Of a stretch of DNA of 64,000 nt, positions 36,405 to 45,776 are shown in pieces (position 1 is the first letter of the stretch; each line of letters starts with the position of its first letter). Both the position numbers and the translations under genes were made by a program. The notes beneath the pieces are model-generated. The model saw only the letters and a list, made by a program, of their open reading frames with translations. It was not told the origin of the DNA and ran no database searches. Origin of the DNA: Hyphomonas jannaschiana VP2 (GTDB taxonomy: Bacteria; Pseudomonadota; Alphaproteobacteria; Caulobacterales; Hyphomonadaceae); contig NZ_ARYJ01000005.1 of the NCBI RefSeq assembly GCF_000685215.1, forward strand, positions 1 to 64,000. Direction: 5' to 3'.

Positions 36405-37091
36405 TCAGATCACGCCCGCCGTCTGCAGGCGGGCCAGCACAGGCGCCAGCATCCGCTCCAGCGCTTCGCCCGTTGGCCGTACATTGCCATAGGCCGGCAG
36501 GCCCTCATCGGCGATCACGAGGTCTGCCTCGAACTTCGCCGGATGGGTCCAGCGGTAATGCGCCGCGCGCACGGTGCCGAGATATTGCTGCAGCACGCTT
36601 TCCACGTCGCGCCCGCGCTCCACCACGTCCCGCCGGATCCGGCGCGCCAGGCGCAAATCGTCCGGCGTGTCGACATAGACTGACAGGTCGATCAGCGACC
36701 GGATCTTGGGCATGGAGAGCGCATGGATGCCTTCCAGGATGAGCACCGGCGCCGGCTCGATCCGGCGCGTCCTGGTGCTGCGGTCATGCCGGTCATAGTC
36801 ATAGATCGGCTGGTCGATCCCCTGCCCCGATTTCAATGCGCGCAGGTCTTTCACCAGATGGTCCACCTCTTTGGAGGCCGGGGCATCATAGTTGATCGTC
36901 GCGATCAGGGCGTTCCGCTCTTCCTCATTGGCCGGGTCGCCGTAGAAGCTCATCGGGTGATAATAGGCATCCTCCCCGAACATCACGGCCTGGCCGTCCG
37001 GCAAATGGTCGAGCAGCGCCTCGGCCAGGGTGGACTTGCCGGATCCGGACCCGCCGGACATCGCGATGAGGAAGGCTTTGCGCTTGGTCAT
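36405..37091 (-). CDS. udk: Uridine kinase family P-loop NTPase
   Basis: Phosphorylates uridine or a related small substrate with ATP. The 228-residue form starts MTKRKAFLIAMSGGSGSGKS, with the P-loop GGSGSGKST at about 13-21. It continues with YYHPMSFYGDPANEEERNAL, DRHDRSTRTRRIEPAPVLIL and the lid Arg-rich RLARRIRRDVVERGRD. A much longer open frame upstream has no family match, and the ATG at 37091 is well placed. Phosphoribulokinase relatives share the fold, so substrate is a probable rather than certain call. Confidence 0.88.
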   Translation of the reverse strand: MTKRKAFLIAMSGGSGSGKSTLAEALLDHLPDGQAVMFGEDAYYHPMSFYGDPANEEERNALIATINYDAPASKEVDHLVKDLRALKSGQGIDQPIYDYDRHDRSTRTRRIEPAPVLILEGIHALSMPKIRSLIDLSVYVDTPDDLRLARRIRRDVVERGRDVESVLQQYLGTVRAAHYRWTHPAKFEADLVIADEGLPAYGNVRPTGEALERMLAPVLARLQTAGVI

Positions 37092-37221
37092 GCACTGGCT
37101 TTTGCGGCAATTACCCTTGCGCTTCAACGGGGAAACCGCCGCAGACCTGCGCAGGGCGCGACATTTTCCGGCTGGCCCTGCCCGGCCACGGGCGTAAGAC
37201 AGCGGGGCAAGGAGTGATGAC

Positions 37222-38616
37222 ATGACTGACCCGCTCGACCGTGCCCGGTTCCACGCCCGGCAATGGCTGGACGCTCTCTCCACCTGCCCCGCCGGAGCGC
37301 AGGCAAGCGCGGCAGAGCTGCGCGCAGCCTTTGAGGCGCCGCTCCCTGAAACCGGCCGCGACGCCGCCGCGATCATCGACGATCTGGCTGCAAAGGCGAC
37401 GCCGGGCCTCAATGCCAATGCCAGCGGACGCTTCTTCGCCTGGGTCATGGCCGGGTCCCTCCCCTCCGCCACGGCAGCGGACTGGCTGGTCTCTGCCTGG
37501 GACCAGAATGTCGGCCTGTTCTCCGTCGCCCCGGCCGCCGCCATGATCGAGGAGGTCACCGGCGAATGGCTGAAAGACCTGTTCGACCTGCCGCGCGAGG
37601 CCTCCTTCGCCTTCACGACGGGATGCCAGATGGCACATGTCACGGCGCTCGCCGCGGCGCGTCACCGCGTGCTTGCCAATGCCGGCTGGAATGCAGAAGA
37701 AGACGGCCTGTTCGGCGCGCCCGCAATCCGCGTGCTGACCAGCCGCAACCGACATGGCTCCATCGATTCGGCTGCGCGCTATCTGGGCATCGGCCAGTCG
37801 AACATTGTGGACGTCGACACCGGCCCGATGGGCGACATGCTGCTGGACGATCTGGAGCGCAAGCTCTCCCATTATGACGGGCCGATCATTCTCTGCCTCA
37901 ATGCAGCGGACCTGAATGTCGGCACGTTTGACGATTTCGCGAAGCTGATTCCGGTGGCGCAGGCCGCGGGCGCCTGGGTGCATGTCGATGGGGCGTTCGG
38001 CCTGTTCGCCCGGGTGAGCGAGCGGCTGCGCCCACTGACCGAAGGAATTGACCTCGCCGACAGTTGGGCGACCGACGGACACAAATGGCTGAACGTGCCT
38101 TATGATTGCGGCATCGCCTTCGTGCGCGACGCGGAGGCCCACCGCGCGGCCATGGCGCTCGGCGCCGCCTACCTCTCGCCCAGCCGGGAGGCACGCGACC
38201 CGAATGACTGGAACCTTGAACTCTCCCGCCGCGCCCGGGCCATCCCGGTCTATGCGGCCCTGCAGGAACTGGGGCGTCAGGGCGTAGCCGACATGATCGA
38301 CCGGTGCTGCGATCATTGCCGCGCGCTGGTTTCCGGCATCGGCGCCTTGCCCGGCGCGCGGCCGCTGAACGACCCGGTGCTGAACCAGGGCCTCGTCCGC
38401 TTTGAGCGGGACGCTGCCAGCAAGGAAGAAAATGACGCCTTCACCGACGAGGTCATCGCACGCGTGAATGCCAGCGGCGAAGCCTTCTTCTCCCCCACCA
38501 TTTGGAACGGCCAACGCGCCATGCGCATCAGCGTCGTCAGCTGGCGGACAAATGAGGAAGATGTGGCGCGGACGATTGCCGCAGTGAAGCAGGCGCTGTC
38601 AGACGCAGACGCTTAG
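37222..38616 (+). CDS. Group II PLP-dependent decarboxylase
   Basis: The 464-residue enzyme has the PLP lysine Lys288 in ATDGHKWLNV, the cofactor Asp in AWVHVDGAFG (about 256) and TTGCQMAHVTALAAARH. This places it with aromatic-L-amino-acid, glutamate and 2,4-diaminobutyrate decarboxylases. AAGGAG seven bases before the ATG supports the start. It overlaps the convergent SRPBCC gene by four bases. The natural amino acid cannot be read from sequence; a short N-terminus argues against a regulated glutamate decarboxylase. Confidence 0.9.
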   Translation: MTDPLDRARFHARQWLDALSTCPAGAQASAAELRAAFEAPLPETGRDAAAIIDDLAAKATPGLNANASGRFFAWVMAGSLPSATAADWLVSAWDQNVGLFSVAPAAAMIEEVTGEWLKDLFDLPREASFAFTTGCQMAHVTALAAARHRVLANAGWNAEEDGLFGAPAIRVLTSRNRHGSIDSAARYLGIGQSNIVDVDTGPMGDMLLDDLERKLSHYDGPIILCLNAADLNVGTFDDFAKLIPVAQAAGAWVHVDGAFGLFARVSERLRPLTEGIDLADSWATDGHKWLNVPYDCGIAFVRDAEAHRAAMALGAAYLSPSREARDPNDWNLELSRRARAIPVYAALQELGRQGVADMIDRCCDHCRALVSGIGALPGARPLNDPVLNQGLVRFERDAASKEENDAFTDEVIARVNASGEAFFSPTIWNGQRAMRISVVSWRTNEEDVARTIAAVKQALSDADA

Positions 38617-39104
38617 CAAGGCTGCGCACCGGCTTCAGAATAGATGATGCTGGCGCTGGGCATACGCTCCACCAGAAGGGCGAGCCGGTCGAGTGTGGCT
38701 TCGAACTGACGGGTCAGCCATTCGGCATCGAGGCCGGGCGGTGTGTCGCGCGCGACAAGACGCAGGCAGGTGCCTTCGGGCACGTCTTCCAGGCTCCAGA
38801 TGATGCGTATCGCACCGGCAAAGCCACGCACAGGGGAGTCCAGTTCCACGATCTGAACGATCTGCTGGTCACGGACAATATCGACAAACCGGCCATTGAT
38901 GGCCTGAACCGGACATTCGCCTGAAGAGCCGAAACTGACACGGAAGCGGCCACCGGGGCGCAGATCGAAGGTTTCGATGCAGATCTGCTCGCCCTCCGGC
39001 AACAGCCAGGTCCGGACCCGATCAAGGTCCGTCATCGCGCCATAGAGGGTGTCTTCAGGCGCAAAGACAATACGGGAGGCTTCATGAGTGTTGCAGGCAG
39101 GCAT
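38613..39104 (-). CDS. SRPBCC/AHSA1-domain protein
   Basis: The 163-residue protein matches the START-like AHSA1 fold: RIVFAPEDTLYGAMTDLDRVRTWL at the N-terminus, then FDLRPGGRFRVSF and a C-terminal long helix (LTRQFEATLDRLALLVERM). The hydrophobic cavity binds an unknown small ligand. Six cysteines (e.g. PACNTH, GECPV, QICI, GTCL, final PC) are more than usual. It overlaps the decarboxylase stop by four bases on the opposite strand. Confidence 0.8.
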   Translation of the reverse strand: MPACNTHEASRIVFAPEDTLYGAMTDLDRVRTWLLPEGEQICIETFDLRPGGRFRVSFGSSGECPVQAINGRFVDIVRDQQIVQIVELDSPVRGFAGAIRIIWSLEDVPEGTCLRLVARDTPPGLDAEWLTRQFEATLDRLALLVERMPSASIIYSEAGAQPC

Positions 39105-39180
39105 GGTTACGGCTCGTCAGTTCTTGTTGCTGAACGAATTGACGCGCGAAATGCGGCCGGGTTCCGGAAAACATCTGGGC

Positions 39181-39212
39181 AATAAAAAGGCCGCCCGTTT
39201 CGGGGCGGCCTT
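39181..39212 (-). terminator. Rho-independent terminator of pnp
   Basis: A ten-base perfect stem (39187-39196 with 39203-39212), six-base loop and TTTTATT on the minus strand lie 25 bases past the pnp stop. This ends the superoperon. Confidence 0.92.
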
Positions 39213-39236
39213 CTGAAGTCCATTGAGGGGCGAGGA

Positions 39237-41372
39237 TTATTCCTCTTCGCCGCCCTTGTCTTCGGAGATTTCCTTGCCGGTCTCCTGATCGACGACTTTC
39301 ATTGACAGGCGGACTTTGCCGCGATCGTCGAAGCCGAGCAGCTTGACCCAGACCTTGTCGCCTTCCTTGACCACGTCTTTCGGATGGCCAACGCGCTCGT
39401 TTGCCATCTGCGAGACGTGGACGAGGCCGTCCTTCGGTCCGAAGAAGTTCACGAAGGCGCCGAAGTCTTTCAGGCCAACAACCGTACCCTGATAGATCTC
39501 GCCGACTTCCGGCTCTGCAACGATCTCCTTGATCATCTGCAGGGCCTTGTCGATGGAGGCGCGGTCAAGTGCGGAGACCTGCACGGTGCCATCGTCGTCG
39601 ATGTTCACCTTGGCACCGGACTCGTCCACGATACCGCGGATCACCTTGCCGCCAGACCCGATCACGTCGCGGATCTTGTCGGTCGGCACCTTGATGATTT
39701 CCATCTGCGGGGCATTGTCGGAGAGCTGGCCGCGGCTTTCGCCGAGCGCTTCCGCCATCTTGCCGAGGATGTGCATGCGGCCGCCATTCGCCTGGGCGAG
39801 GGCTTTCTCCATGATGTCCTTGGTGATGCCGGCAACCTTGATGTCCATCTGGAGCGAGGTCACGCCGACTTCGGTGCCAGCGACCTTGAAGTCCATGTCG
39901 CCGAGGTGGTCTTCGTCACCCAGGATGTCGGAGAGGACGGCGAACTCTTCGCCTTCCAGGATCAGGCCCATGGCGATGCCGGAGACCGGACGCTTCACCG
40001 GCACGCCGGCATCCATCATGGCCAGCGAGCAGCCGCAGACCGTCGCCATCGAGGACGAGCCGTTGGACTCGGTGATCTCGGAGACGAGACGGATCGTGTA
40101 CGGGAATTCCGCGTGATCCGGCAGGACGGCTTTCAGCGCGCGCCATGCGAGCTTGCCGTGGCCGATTTCGCGGCGGCCAGCCCCACCCATCCGGCCGGTC
40201 TCACCGACGGAGTAAGGCGGGAAGTTGTAGTGCAGCAGGAAGTTTTCCTTCCGGGTGCCGTCCAGGCTGTCGATATATTGTTCGTCGTCGGACGTCCCGA
40301 GCGTCGCCACACAGATCGCCTGCGTTTCACCACGGGTGAACAGCGAGGAACCGTGCGTACGCGGCAGGAAGCCGGCTTCGGCCACGATCGGGCGAACCTG
40401 GTCCAGTTTCCGGCCGTCGATGCGCTCACCGGTCTTCAGGATGTCCCCGCGGACCACAGCGGCCTCGGTTTCCTTGAAGGCGGCCTTGAAGGTCTCGGCC
40501 GACATTTCGCCCGGCGCTTCTTCGGTACCCACCAGCGCGGCTTTCGCCTTGTCGCGGGCTTCAGCCACAGCGGCCTGACGGGCCAGCTTCTCGGTGATCT
40601 TGTAGGCAGCGGAGAGGTCTCCGCCGACAATGCCCTGGATCGCGGCGACGGCGGCGGAATTGTCCACCGGCTCGAAGTCGAACGGCGCCTTGGCGGCTTT
40701 CTCGGCGAGCTCGATGATCGCATCGATCACCGGCTGCATGGCGTCATGGCCGGCGACAACGGCGCCCAGCATCACGTCCTCGGAAAGTTCCTTGGCCTGA
40801 GATTCCACCATCATCACGGCGTCGGCGGTGCCGGCGACGACGAGGTCCAGTTCGGACTCTTCAAGCTCCATCTGGGTCGGGTTGATGAGGTATTCGCCAT
40901 CCTTGTAGCCGACGCGGGCTGCGCCGATCGGGCCCATGAACGGGGCACCCGACAGCACCAGCGCCGCGGAGGCGCCGATCATGCCGAGAATGTCCGGGTC
41001 GTTTTCGAGATCGTAGGACACAGCCGTCAGCACGACCTGGACTTCATGCTTGAAGCCGGACACGAACAGCGGGCGGATCGGGCGGTCGATGAGGCGCGAG
41101 GTCAGCGTCTCTTTCTCGGTCGGACGGCCTTCACGCTTGAAGTAGCCACCCGGGATGCGGCCCGAAGCGTAGTATTTTTCCTGATAGTTGACCGTCAGCG
41201 GGAAGAAGTCCTGTCCGGGCTTGGCTTCCTTCGCAAAAACGGCCGTCGCGAGGAGGACCGTGTCGCCATACGTCACCATAACGGCGCCATCGGCCTGGCG
41301 GGCCACCTGGCCCGTTTCAATCGTCAGCGTGCGGCCGGCCCATTCCAGCGACACGGATTGCTTGTTAAACAT
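39237..41372 (-). CDS. pnp: Polyribonucleotide nucleotidyltransferase
   Basis: Phosphorolytic 3'-5' exoribonuclease and degradosome component. The 711-residue protein has two RNase PH domains ([17 protein letters not shown] in the first, [15 protein letters not shown] in the second) joined by an all-helical linker. A KH domain ([12 protein letters not shown]) and an S1 domain ([15 protein letters not shown]) follow, and the C-terminus is acidic. Normal length. It lies 73 bases after rpsO, with a hairpin between them that may act in rpsO termination or RNase III-type autoregulation. Confidence 0.98.
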   Translation of the reverse strand: MFNKQSVSLEWAGRTLTIETGQVARQADGAVMVTYGDTVLLATAVFAKEAKPGQDFFPLTVNYQEKYYASGRIPGGYFKREGRPTEKETLTSRLIDRPIRPLFVSGFKHEVQVVLTAVSYDLENDPDILGMIGASAALVLSGAPFMGPIGAARVGYKDGEYLINPTQMELEESELDLVVAGTADAVMMVESQAKELSEDVMLGAVVAGHDAMQPVIDAIIELAEKAAKAPFDFEPVDNSAAVAAIQGIVGGDLSAAYKITEKLARQAAVAEARDKAKAALVGTEEAPGEMSAETFKAAFKETEAAVVRGDILKTGERIDGRKLDQVRPIVAEAGFLPRTHGSSLFTRGETQAICVATLGTSDDEQYIDSLDGTRKENFLLHYNFPPYSVGETGRMGGAGRREIGHGKLAWRALKAVLPDHAEFPYTIRLVSEITESNGSSSMATVCGCSLAMMDAGVPVKRPVSGIAMGLILEGEEFAVLSDILGDEDHLGDMDFKVAGTEVGVTSLQMDIKVAGITKDIMEKALAQANGGRMHILGKMAEALGESRGQLSDNAPQMEIIKVPTDKIRDVIGSGGKVIRGIVDESGAKVNIDDDGTVQVSALDRASIDKALQMIKEIVAEPEVGEIYQGTVVGLKDFGAFVNFFGPKDGLVHVSQMANERVGHPKDVVKEGDKVWVKLLGFDDRGKVRLSMKVVDQETGKEISEDKGGEEE

Positions 41373-41397
41373 TTCGTCTTGTCTTTCTTCACATACG

Positions 41398-41432
41398 AAA
41401 AGCCCGCCGCGGCCCTATTGCCCGGCGGGCTT
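41398..41432 (-). terminator. Terminator/attenuator between rpsO and pnp
   Basis: AAGCCCGCC (41400-41408) pairs with GGCGGGCTT (41424-41432), with an interrupted GC-rich inner part, and TTTTCG follows on the minus strand. Similar stems between rpsO and pnp occur widely and serve in termination and processing. Confidence 0.82.
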
Positions 41433-41445
41433 GTTTTGGGTCGCC

Positions 41446-41715
41446 CTAGCGGCGGATGCCCAGTTCTGCGATGAGTTTGCTGTAGCGCGCCTCATCCTTG
41501 CCCTTGACGTAGTCAAGCAGCTTTCTGCGCGTTGCCACCATGGCCAGCAGGCCGCGGCGGGAGTGGTTGTCCTTCTTGTTGGACTTGAAGTGCTCGGTCA
41601 GATTGTTGATCCGTTCGGTCAGGATCGCGACCTGCACTTCCGGAGAGCCCGTATCGCCCGGTTTGGTGGCGAATTTCGTGATCAGCTCTGCTTTTTTCTC
41701 AGCGGTAATCGACAT
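41446..41715 (-). CDS. rpsO: 30S ribosomal protein S15
   Basis: Primary 16S rRNA-binding protein of the 30S platform. The 89-residue protein starts [20 protein letters not shown] and has the diagnostic [20 protein letters not shown] and a C-terminal [11 protein letters not shown]. Normal length. The ATG at 41715 is the family start; an open frame reaches 41754 without support. In most bacteria truB lies directly upstream; here about 3 kb separates them. Confidence 0.98.
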   Translation of the reverse strand: MSITAEKKAELITKFATKPGDTGSPEVQVAILTERINNLTEHFKSNKKDNHSRRGLLAMVATRRKLLDYVKGKDEARYSKLIAELGIRR

Positions 41716-42007
41716 CGAATATCTTTCGTACTGTCGCCTTGCGGCGGGGTTCACATAAACGCCTGATTTGGCGGGGTTTTTCGGTGGTTTCCGGGGTCAT
41801 TGGCCACAGCCGGGATGTCGTCCAGCAGGGTCAAGGTCCGAAAGGCCCACCTCAAGCGGCGGCTTATGGCTCATTTCGGGGGGAATTGGAAGGGTGGATA
41901 TGCTGACAACGCCCAATCAACAACACACTTCTTATCTACTTCAAGTCGCTGGAAAAGAGTGTTCGAAAAATGCTGGCTGGCGGCACCGGTGAGGGACCAA
42001 AACGCAA
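41716..42007. other. rpsO upstream region and left flank of the DUF3800 gene
   Basis: This 292-base divergent spacer must hold the rpsO promoter, since truB no longer sits upstream, and the promoter of the DUF3800 gene. The base composition shifts here: the left part is GC-rich, and from about 41900 the sequence becomes AT-richer. No terminal repeats, tRNA or integrase remnant is evident. Confidence 0.6.
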
Positions 42008-43003
42008 ATGCACATCTTCATAGATGAGTCCGGGTCGTTTAGTGGGATCGACAGTGAGACACCCTCCGTTTCAACCTTGGGAGCACTTGTTCTGCCCAGT
42101 TACTGTCTCCCGAAACTATTTCGAAAATACGCCAAGCTTCGAGAGCATCTGCCAAAACGCAACAATGAAGTAAAAGGCAGTTTGCTCGACGAAAGCCAGT
42201 TTGCTCAGGTCATTGACTTATTGAGACGCAATCAAGCGCTCTTTTGCGGTTCAATGATCGATCTATCCAATCATACGCCCGATGACATAGAGCTGCACAG
42301 AACCAAAGGTATTGCTGCTCTTGAACGGAATCTGGCCGATGGTCACACGCAGGAACTTCGGGAGAATTTGAAGAACCTCCAAGAACGGATGGCGAGTTTC
42401 TCTAAACCGTTATACGTCCAAATGATGGTCACGGTGGATCTGCTTCACCGAGCGATGGAGGAGATGATCGGCTTTCACTGTCAAAGAAATCCAAAAGAGC
42501 TTGCTGGTTTTCATTGGATGGTAGACGCAAAGCAGAAGTCTATTACTGACTGGGAGGATTGGTGGTCCAACACACTGATCGTTTGGCTTCAAGCCATGTC
42601 GATCAGGCAGCCAAAATCCCTGAACAGCGATGGAAACTACCAACATTTCGAACGGTTTTTTATATACGAAACTCCTGGATACCTTCTGAATACCGTGCCA
42701 CCACGATTAGACGGACGTCCGGTCGGAGTAGATCTACAGAAAGTATTCGGGGAGCACTTCGACTTTTCGAGTGACCCACTCCCCGGCCTTGAGCTGGTCG
42801 ACATAGTTACGAACTGTTTGCGCCGCGCGTTAATTGGGAATCTACAAGAGGCAGGCTGGCTTCCGCTTCGTGAACTAATGATAAATGGGCCCGACTATTC
42901 CGTCCGCCCCGTATCTATGAAGTTCGAAGACCAGATTGACTCACATAGCTACTCAGAAGTGCTTCACAAACTAATACCCGGCGCCCGCCCACTATCACCT
43001 TAG
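42008..43003 (+). CDS. DUF3800 domain protein
   Basis: The 331-residue protein begins MHIFIDESGSF, the signature of DUF3800, with Asp6 and Glu7. It also has LFCGSMIDLSN and a late LELVDIVTNCLRRAL with another conserved Asp. The arrangement of acidic residues suggests an RNase H-like metal-dependent nuclease, but no activity is proven here. The gene is visibly AT-richer than its surroundings: 27 of 60 G/C in 42121-42180 against 41 of 60 in 44221-44280. It also uses codons rare in its neighbours, so recent transfer is likely. It stands between rpsO and truB, opposite to both. Confidence 0.85.
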   Translation: MHIFIDESGSFSGIDSETPSVSTLGALVLPSYCLPKLFRKYAKLREHLPKRNNEVKGSLLDESQFAQVIDLLRRNQALFCGSMIDLSNHTPDDIELHRTKGIAALERNLADGHTQELRENLKNLQERMASFSKPLYVQMMVTVDLLHRAMEEMIGFHCQRNPKELAGFHWMVDAKQKSITDWEDWWSNTLIVWLQAMSIRQPKSLNSDGNYQHFERFFIYETPGYLLNTVPPRLDGRPVGVDLQKVFGEHFDFSSDPLPGLELVDIVTNCLRRALIGNLQEAGWLPLRELMINGPDYSVRPVSMKFEDQIDSHSYSEVLHKLIPGARPLSP

Positions 43004-43672
43004 GTATCGTCCACCGCTTTCAGGAATCGAAACCTGCCATCGAGACTCGTAAGCCCCGTGTCGGAGAGGTTGGCGTCTATCCCACACCCTCCACCACGCC
43101 CTCCCCAACCACCACTGCAAGCCCGCCCCTCGCTCCCCCACCCAAATCCACCCCATATCCCTCCCCTGCCATCCTGCACGTCTCCCCCGGGCGGGGGCCG
43201 GGCCGGTACCGTTCGGTTTGCCTTGGGGAGGATTGGAGAGATTGGTTTGCACCCGGGGTAACGGCCGTGGGCAAGTCTAGCGATTCCGGTCTCGACGGGG
43301 GTGAAGGGAAATACCACCTACCAAGGCCGGTCCCGTTATGGCGGATCCGGTTTGAGGGCTTACCCTCTTGCTGGGCCGGCCGGGCATGCCAGGTGCATCC
43401 GGGCATGAAACGGCGGACGTGTCGGCGGATAGCGAAATCTCCAATCGGCGCGGCGGGCGGTAACGCTCCATTCCGTAGCCTTTTTCAACACCAGGCGGAG
43501 CGCCACGGCGCCTGCCGCGCCTTGGCCTCTTCGAGGGGGCAGACATCAACCCGCAACCGGATGGCAGCCGCCAGTCCGGCTTTAAGTGCTGGGCCTGCCT
43601 CCCGCACCGGCACGCATGGACAAGGCCCCGCGCGGGTGAAATGCTTCCCCAAAGGATAAAGGGAGACACATC
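43004..43672. other. Gene-poor stretch with C-rich tract
   Basis: No credible gene was found. From about 43078 to 43200 the plus strand is strongly C-rich and G-poor, and its complement contains GGG-T-GGGGG-AGCGA-GGGG-C-GGG (43122-43143), a G-quadruplex motif. The right half (43200-43650) is ordinary GC-rich sequence with open frames on both strands but no ribosome sites or family resemblance. AAAGGGAGA near 43659-43667 serves the dehydrogenase. Confidence 0.65.
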
Positions 43673-44713
43673 ATGCAGGTTCACGCATATGCAACCGAGG
43701 GCGCCACGGAGGCGCTGAAGCCGTTCGAGATCACGCGCCGCGACCTGCAGCCGAACGATGTGCTGATCGACATCACGCATTGCGGCGTCTGCCACAGCGA
43801 CATTCACGCCGCGCGCAATGAATGGGGCCGCTCGAAATATCCCTTCGTGCCGGGGCACGAGATCATCGGCCGGGTCAGCGAAACCGGCCCGGACGTGACG
43901 CAGCACAAGGTGGGCGATCTCGTCGGGGTCGGCTGCATGGTGGATGCCTGCCTCGCCTGCCCGGCCTGTCATGACGGGGACGAACAATATTGCGAGAAAG
44001 GCATGGTCGGCACCTATGGCGGGATTGAGCCCGTGATCGGCGGGCCGACCTTTGGCGGCTATTCCCGCCAGATCGTGGTGCGCCAGGAATTCGTGCTGAA
44101 AGTGTCTGAGAAGCTGCCGCCGGAAAAGGTCGCCCCCCTGCTCTGCGCCGGGATCACCAGCTGGTCGCCGCTGAAGCACTGGAACATCGGCAAGGGCGAC
44201 AAGGTGGGCGTGATCGGCCTCGGCGGCCTTGGCCATATGGGCATCAAGTTCGCCGTCGCCCTCGGCGCGGAGGTCGTGATGATCACCACCTCACCGGAAA
44301 AGGGAGAGGATGCGCGCCGCCTCGGCGTCAGCGATGTGCTGGTCTCGAAAGACCGGGCACAGATGAAAGCGCACCTGGGCAGCTTCGATTTCCTGCTGAA
44401 CACCGTGCCGGTGAAGCACGACCTGAACCCCTATCTGGGCCTGCTCGCCCGCAACGGCACAATGGTGATTGTCGGCGCGATCGAGCCGCTGGAAGAAATG
44501 CATGGCGGCCTCTTGCTGGCCAACCGCCGGCGCATTGCCGGCTCCGGCATTGGCGGCCTCGAAGAGACGCAGGACATGCTCGACTTCTGCGCCGAACATG
44601 ACATCACCTGCGATGTGGAAGTGATCGCCATGAAGGACATCAACGAAGCCTATGACCGCGTCGTCGCCAGCGACGTGAAGTACCGCTTCGTGATCGACAT
44701 GGCGACGCTCTAG
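43673..44713 (+). CDS. Zinc-dependent NAD(P) alcohol dehydrogenase (YahK/cinnamyl-alcohol type)
   Basis: The 346-residue medium-chain dehydrogenase has catalytic zinc ligands Cys37 and His62 (ITHCGVCHSD, PGHEIIG). Structural zinc cysteines are at 93, 96, 99 and 107, and the Rossmann motif is GVIGLGGLGHMGIKFA. The family reduces aldehydes such as cinnamaldehyde with NADPH. The start has AAAGGGAGA upstream. Composition is like the chromosome, unlike the DUF3800 gene. It overlaps the truB stop by four bases in convergent orientation. Confidence 0.93.
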   Translation: MQVHAYATEGATEALKPFEITRRDLQPNDVLIDITHCGVCHSDIHAARNEWGRSKYPFVPGHEIIGRVSETGPDVTQHKVGDLVGVGCMVDACLACPACHDGDEQYCEKGMVGTYGGIEPVIGGPTFGGYSRQIVVRQEFVLKVSEKLPPEKVAPLLCAGITSWSPLKHWNIGKGDKVGVIGLGGLGHMGIKFAVALGAEVVMITTSPEKGEDARRLGVSDVLVSKDRAQMKAHLGSFDFLLNTVPVKHDLNPYLGLLARNGTMVIVGAIEPLEEMHGGLLLANRRRIAGSGIGGLEETQDMLDFCAEHDITCDVEVIAMKDINEAYDRVVASDVKYRFVIDMATL

Positions 44714-45645
44714 GCGACGAACACGCGGGCCGGTTCGAACCGTCCGGCGCGGACCTCGCCCATGGCGACGGCCTGTCCGTCGAAGATGACGAGGGCGGAG
44801 CGGTCGTCCTCCACGCGCTCGGCCCGCCACTGTTCCACAAGGTGGGGCATCAGCTGGATCTCGCGACCCTGGCGCACATTGGCCGCCTCGTCGCGGGTGA
44901 TGGTGAGCTGGGGGATGTCGTCCAGCACGGCCTGCACCGGCTGCAGCAGGGCGAGCAGCTCGGCCTTGTCCTCGGTCTCCTCGATCCTGGAGATGGGCAC
45001 GGCCTGCGCGGCGCCAAAATTGCCGACGCGCGTGCGGCGCAGCTGGCTGATATGGCCCTCGCAGCCAAGGTCGAACGCCAGGTCCCGCGCCATGGCCCGG
45101 ACATAGAAGCCCTTGCCGGAAGTGACGTGGATCACCGTATGGTCCGCATCCGGCATGCCGATCACGGCGGCGTCGAACACGTCCACTTCGCGGGCCTTCA
45201 GTTCGAAATCCTCGCCCTCGCGGGCAAGGTCATAGGCGCGCTGGCCGTCTACCTTGATGGCGGAATATTTCGGCGGCACCTGTTCGATCGTGCCGACATA
45301 GGATTTGAGGAGCTCCTCGACCGCTTCCCGCGTGGGCCGCGCATCAGAGGTGGCGGTCGCTTCCCCTTCTGCGTCCTGGCTGGCGGTGGAAATGCCCCAG
45401 CGGATGGTGAAGACATATTCCTTCTCGGCGTCCATCGCCCACTGGACGGTCTTGGTCGCCTCACCAAAGGCAATCGGCAGGATACCGTCTGCCAGCGGAT
45501 CAAGCGTGCCGCCATGGCCGACTTTTGCGGCATTGAAGCGGCGCTTCAGGATCGCCACGGCCTGGGTGGAGGTCATGTCCACAGGTTTGAACAGGTTCAG
45601 CCACCCGGTGACCGGATCGCCCTTGCGCTTGCGCTGTCTCGCCAA
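44710..45645 (-). CDS. truB: tRNA pseudouridine(55) synthase TruB
   Basis: Makes pseudouridine 55 in the T-loop of tRNAs. The 311-residue protein has GWLNLFKPVDMTSTQAV, the catalytic Asp in KVGHGGTLDPLADGILPI, and RAMARDLAFDLGCEGHI near the C-terminal PUA-like part. The start is a TTG: AAGGGAG (45652-45658) lies six bases before TTG 45645, while TTG 45651 would touch it. Normally rbfA precedes and rpsO follows; both adjacencies are broken here. Confidence 0.94.
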   Translation of the reverse strand: MARQRKRKGDPVTGWLNLFKPVDMTSTQAVAILKRRFNAAKVGHGGTLDPLADGILPIAFGEATKTVQWAMDAEKEYVFTIRWGISTASQDAEGEATATSDARPTREAVEELLKSYVGTIEQVPPKYSAIKVDGQRAYDLAREGEDFELKAREVDVFDAAVIGMPDADHTVIHVTSGKGFYVRAMARDLAFDLGCEGHISQLRRTRVGNFGAAQAVPISRIEETEDKAELLALLQPVQAVLDDIPQLTITRDEAANVRQGREIQLMPHLVEQWRAERVEDDRSALVIFDGQAVAMGEVRAGRFEPARVFVA

Positions 45646-45651
45646 GATCAA

Positions 45652-45658
45652 CTCCCTT
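45652..45658 (-). promoter_or_regulatory. Shine-Dalgarno sequence deciding the truB TTG start
   Basis: The minus-strand AAGGGAG is spaced six bases from TTG 45645 and zero from TTG 45651, favouring the inner start. No ATG is available before the first conserved residues. Confidence 0.55.
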
Positions 45659-45776
45659 GCACCGGCCGGCGGATCGGACGCCGCGATGCGGTCTGGCAGA
45701 ATGGAAAGCGAGGGCCTTAAGCGGGCGGGCCTTCGCCGTCAACCGGGCGGAATGCAGCGCCGCTTCAGGAAGCCAG

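Noticed and set aside
37092-37643. Roughly 180-codon N-terminal extension of the uridine kinase
   Set aside because: The extra sequence is antisense to the decarboxylase gene and does not resemble any kinase N-terminus; the P-loop sits correctly from ATG 37091.
41800-42027. Small open frame overlapping the DUF3800 start
   Set aside because: No ribosome binding site or family match. It overlaps the DUF3800 gene's own Shine-Dalgarno region in another frame.
43010-43075. T-arm-like sequence (GGTTTCGATTCC on the minus strand) hinting at a tRNA or att site
   Set aside because: The stem and loop lengths do not fit a T-arm (eight-base loop), no acceptor or anticodon arms could be formed, and no integrase or matching repeat is nearby.
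43267-43659. Open frame of about 130 codons before the alcohol dehydrogenase
   Set aside because: Low-complexity composition with Cys/Arg runs, no ribosome binding site and no recognisable domain; overlapping frames on the other strand are equally open.
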